NCBI GenBank assembly: GCA_024195265.1
Contig: JAJLRJ010000006.1
Coordinates: 13,067,139-13,131,138 of the forward strand
Length of the DNA: 64,000 nt
DNA from: Dendrophyllia cribrosa
Taxonomy: Eukaryota > Cnidaria > Anthozoa > Scleractinia > Dendrophylliidae
Direction of reading: 5' to 3'
Part shown: positions 62,004 through 64,000 of the stretch, piece after piece
How positions within the stretch are numbered: the first letter of the stretch is position 1
Layout of the letters: every line of letters begins with the position of its first letter
Notes under the pieces: generated by a model
The model's database searches: none
What the model saw: the letters and a program-made list of their open reading frames with translations, nothing else
What the model was told of the DNA's origin: nothing
Translations under genes and position numbers: made by a program

Positions 62004-64000
62004 GTACGTTTCCCAGGAAACGAGGAACAGTGAACTCTCTTAAAGTGCCTATAACCCTTATTTTTTATCGCCAATATCGATTCTATATCAAGTGAATAAT
62101 TAAGGTGGCTCCAAGTAGTTTTTCTGGGGGTCTCACTTCCCTTTTTGAAGGCGCTTATCCATAATCTTACTTCAGCTCAATGAATCTGAATTTGATACCA
62201 GAAGTTAGGCTTGGATGAAAGGTTTGGATGATGCTCTTTTTATGCTAATCAGTTTTTCCATAGCAACGGTACACAAATATGGCGAAAAACACTACACCAC
62301 CGCCTGTGTTAATTTACGTGTGTATTTGCTTAATTCGTACAGGAGCCATAATCAGGGACGGAGACCGTAAGCGTGGGGCCCACGCAAACCCATGTTAAGG
62401 ACGTGTTGGGCTATTTTTAGCAGAAATTGCGCCACCTTGACGCAATGAGAGCGCGCGCAAATACTACCTTATATAGAAAATAAAAGTATTTCGGGCTTGT
62501 TGATTGCAAATGAAGTTTTTACGACAAAGTGACTGAAACGACAAAGATAATTTTTATCTACCGTACACTCAACAGAATAGACACTACTGGTGTCAGATTA
62601 ATCATTATTAACGTTTTTGACAGAACGTGCAGATTTTTGATGGTCTTTTTTATACTTGTTTACTTGGCTAAGAGACATCCGTCAGAAGATCTTCCCGACT
62701 GAAAACTTAACGACATCTGGTTAAGCTTCAATTATTTTTCCGCAAATGAAAACACTTATAATTGACCCAGTTTAATTCAAGCCAAAAATGCTCTAAAATA
62801 CTTCGAATGGAAGTGGCTTACCAGTCCCTGAACAGGCTGGTTTGAGGTCACTCTTTCTATCATAACAAATTTTCTCAGCGCAGCCGCTTCCACCAAACGG
62901 CGCAAGTTCACTAAAATCCACTGAATCACACATAAACTTATTTGATACTATTACAACTTGCTAGCGTTTATTAATTTGAGAAGTAGAAGACACAGCTTAT
63001 GAATAATACATTCCTGACAGTAAGTTTATACTACTGAAGCAAATATAGCAAAAGAAAGCTTGCAAACATTCTTCACTTTTTTAGGAAAATTGAAGAAGAT
63101 TCTCAAGAATAGACTAATGTTCAGTGACGTTAATTTTTATAAGATCTTATATGTTAAGTGAAATTATCACGAATTCGAAGTAAGCAATACGCGAAGATGT
63201 ATTTCAAGGTTACACGAAAGAGAAGTAAGCTTAAGGGTAATAATTGCATATTTTCCCAAGACGTAAGCTTAGCTTAACTCAATTTCCCAGCTGCAAGTCG
63301 ATCTTTATCGTATTAAATCCAACCAAACTGTGCTATAAACTTCTACAATTATCACCAATAAAGCTACAAATCAAAACTGATATGGCTGACAAACGGGAAA
63401 ACAAATGAATCTGAACACATTCAAAATGCGGTGCATCTTTGGCCAAAACTACGCTTTCTCGTTTTACAGGTAAACAAGTGAATAAAAATATTTTGAACCA
63501 ATAAAATAATAATGACAACATTGAATTAATATCTTTACCTTATTTTAAGGTGACATGCCAGTCCTAACCAGCTGTATATTTAAAGCAATCCAACTGTTAA
63601 AACTCGATGAAACCTTAAATTCATCCCGGTTTCGCATGAAACGTCAAGAATATTGGAGAAATGTTTTAACAGCTTTTAAAAAGCTTAATTTTAGCGGTTT
63701 ACATACTGTTGCACACAACAAAAGAGCAATTCCATTTCCATTGTAGAAAGTCGTGATCATGCGTCAGTTCTTTTGTTTCCAAGCTGCAAACTGAACCATT
63801 TTTTTCATCTCAGCCTTATGAAAACCGCAAACAAATAAGGCTTAAGCTTAAGCAAGAACATCGTCAGTTGAATTATAAATTTTCTCAAACAGTTCAGGTC
63901 AGTCCATTGTTAGACTTTTTTTAACAATCCAGCGCAACAAAATAGCTTTAAGGCAGTTTACTGGATCCATTTTGCTTGAAATGACTGCAAGAATTAGCTG
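62004..64000 (+). other. Unit D intron 2 (to the window edge)
   Basis: Begins gtacgt. A taaggtggctccaagtagtt fragment near 62102 resembles the end of the 15904-17393 family. The rest is AT-rich, with no exon matching exon 3 of the family. Confidence 0.6.

Noticed and set aside
63555..63746. 63-residue plus-strand frame near the right edge
   Set aside because: No recognised motif, no splice sites matching the family, AT-rich intron context; not supported as a gene.

Overview
The window is eukaryotic and almost certainly from an anthozoan cnidarian, most likely a scleractinian coral. Short exons are split by canonical GT...AG introns. Exons make up only about 11% of the window (my sum of the exon lengths below). 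Introns and spacers are packed with small inverted-repeat DNA transposons, LINE 3' ends, minisatellites and long poly-G/poly-C runs of a kind I associate with coral genomes. The species call is inference. There is no operon, CRISPR array or other prokaryotic feature.

The coding content is one head-to-tail, plus-strand array of acyl-CoA synthetases of the ANL superfamily (4-coumarate-CoA ligase/luciferase-like). Four transcription units are visible: (A) 2168-23453, 13 exons, 1112 residues, TWO complete adenylation modules in one frame; (B) 25606-39025, 8 exons, 532 residues; (C) 42898-54183, 7 exons, 529 residues; (D) 57722 to beyond the right edge, first two exons only. All modules share intron positions and phases (0,0,1,0,1,0), so the array grew by tandem duplication. 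C and D are the youngest pair and share even their upstream DNA. B has one private intron next to the ATP-binding loop.

The main discovery candidate is unit A. Its exon 7 (10800-11228) reads from the catalytic C-terminus of module 1 straight into the N-terminus of module 2, with no stop, intron, UTR or start codon between, giving a bimodular synthetase. Its C-terminus (CCVII) resembles a prenylation CaaX box, whereas B and C end in peroxisomal PTS1-like tripeptides (AKL and SHL). One array may therefore supply peroxisomal single-module enzymes and a membrane-anchored double-module enzyme.

The non-coding part holds several well-defined mobile elements: a Mutator-like element with a 10-bp target duplication and candidate captured exons (59083-60155); a 185-bp element with a 9-bp duplication whose empty site is also in the window (37432-37616 versus about 7190); TTAA-flanked foldback elements (15904-17393, 18202-19113, 56508-57085); Harbinger-type TAA/TTA elements; a 205-bp perfect palindrome (41927-42131); a 17-bp minisatellite of about 1.3 kb (8296-9590); a 5S rRNA-derived fragment (15787-15880, minus); and three LINE reverse-transcriptase tails. 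All coordinates and protein joins were made by eye; no search or alignment program was run.
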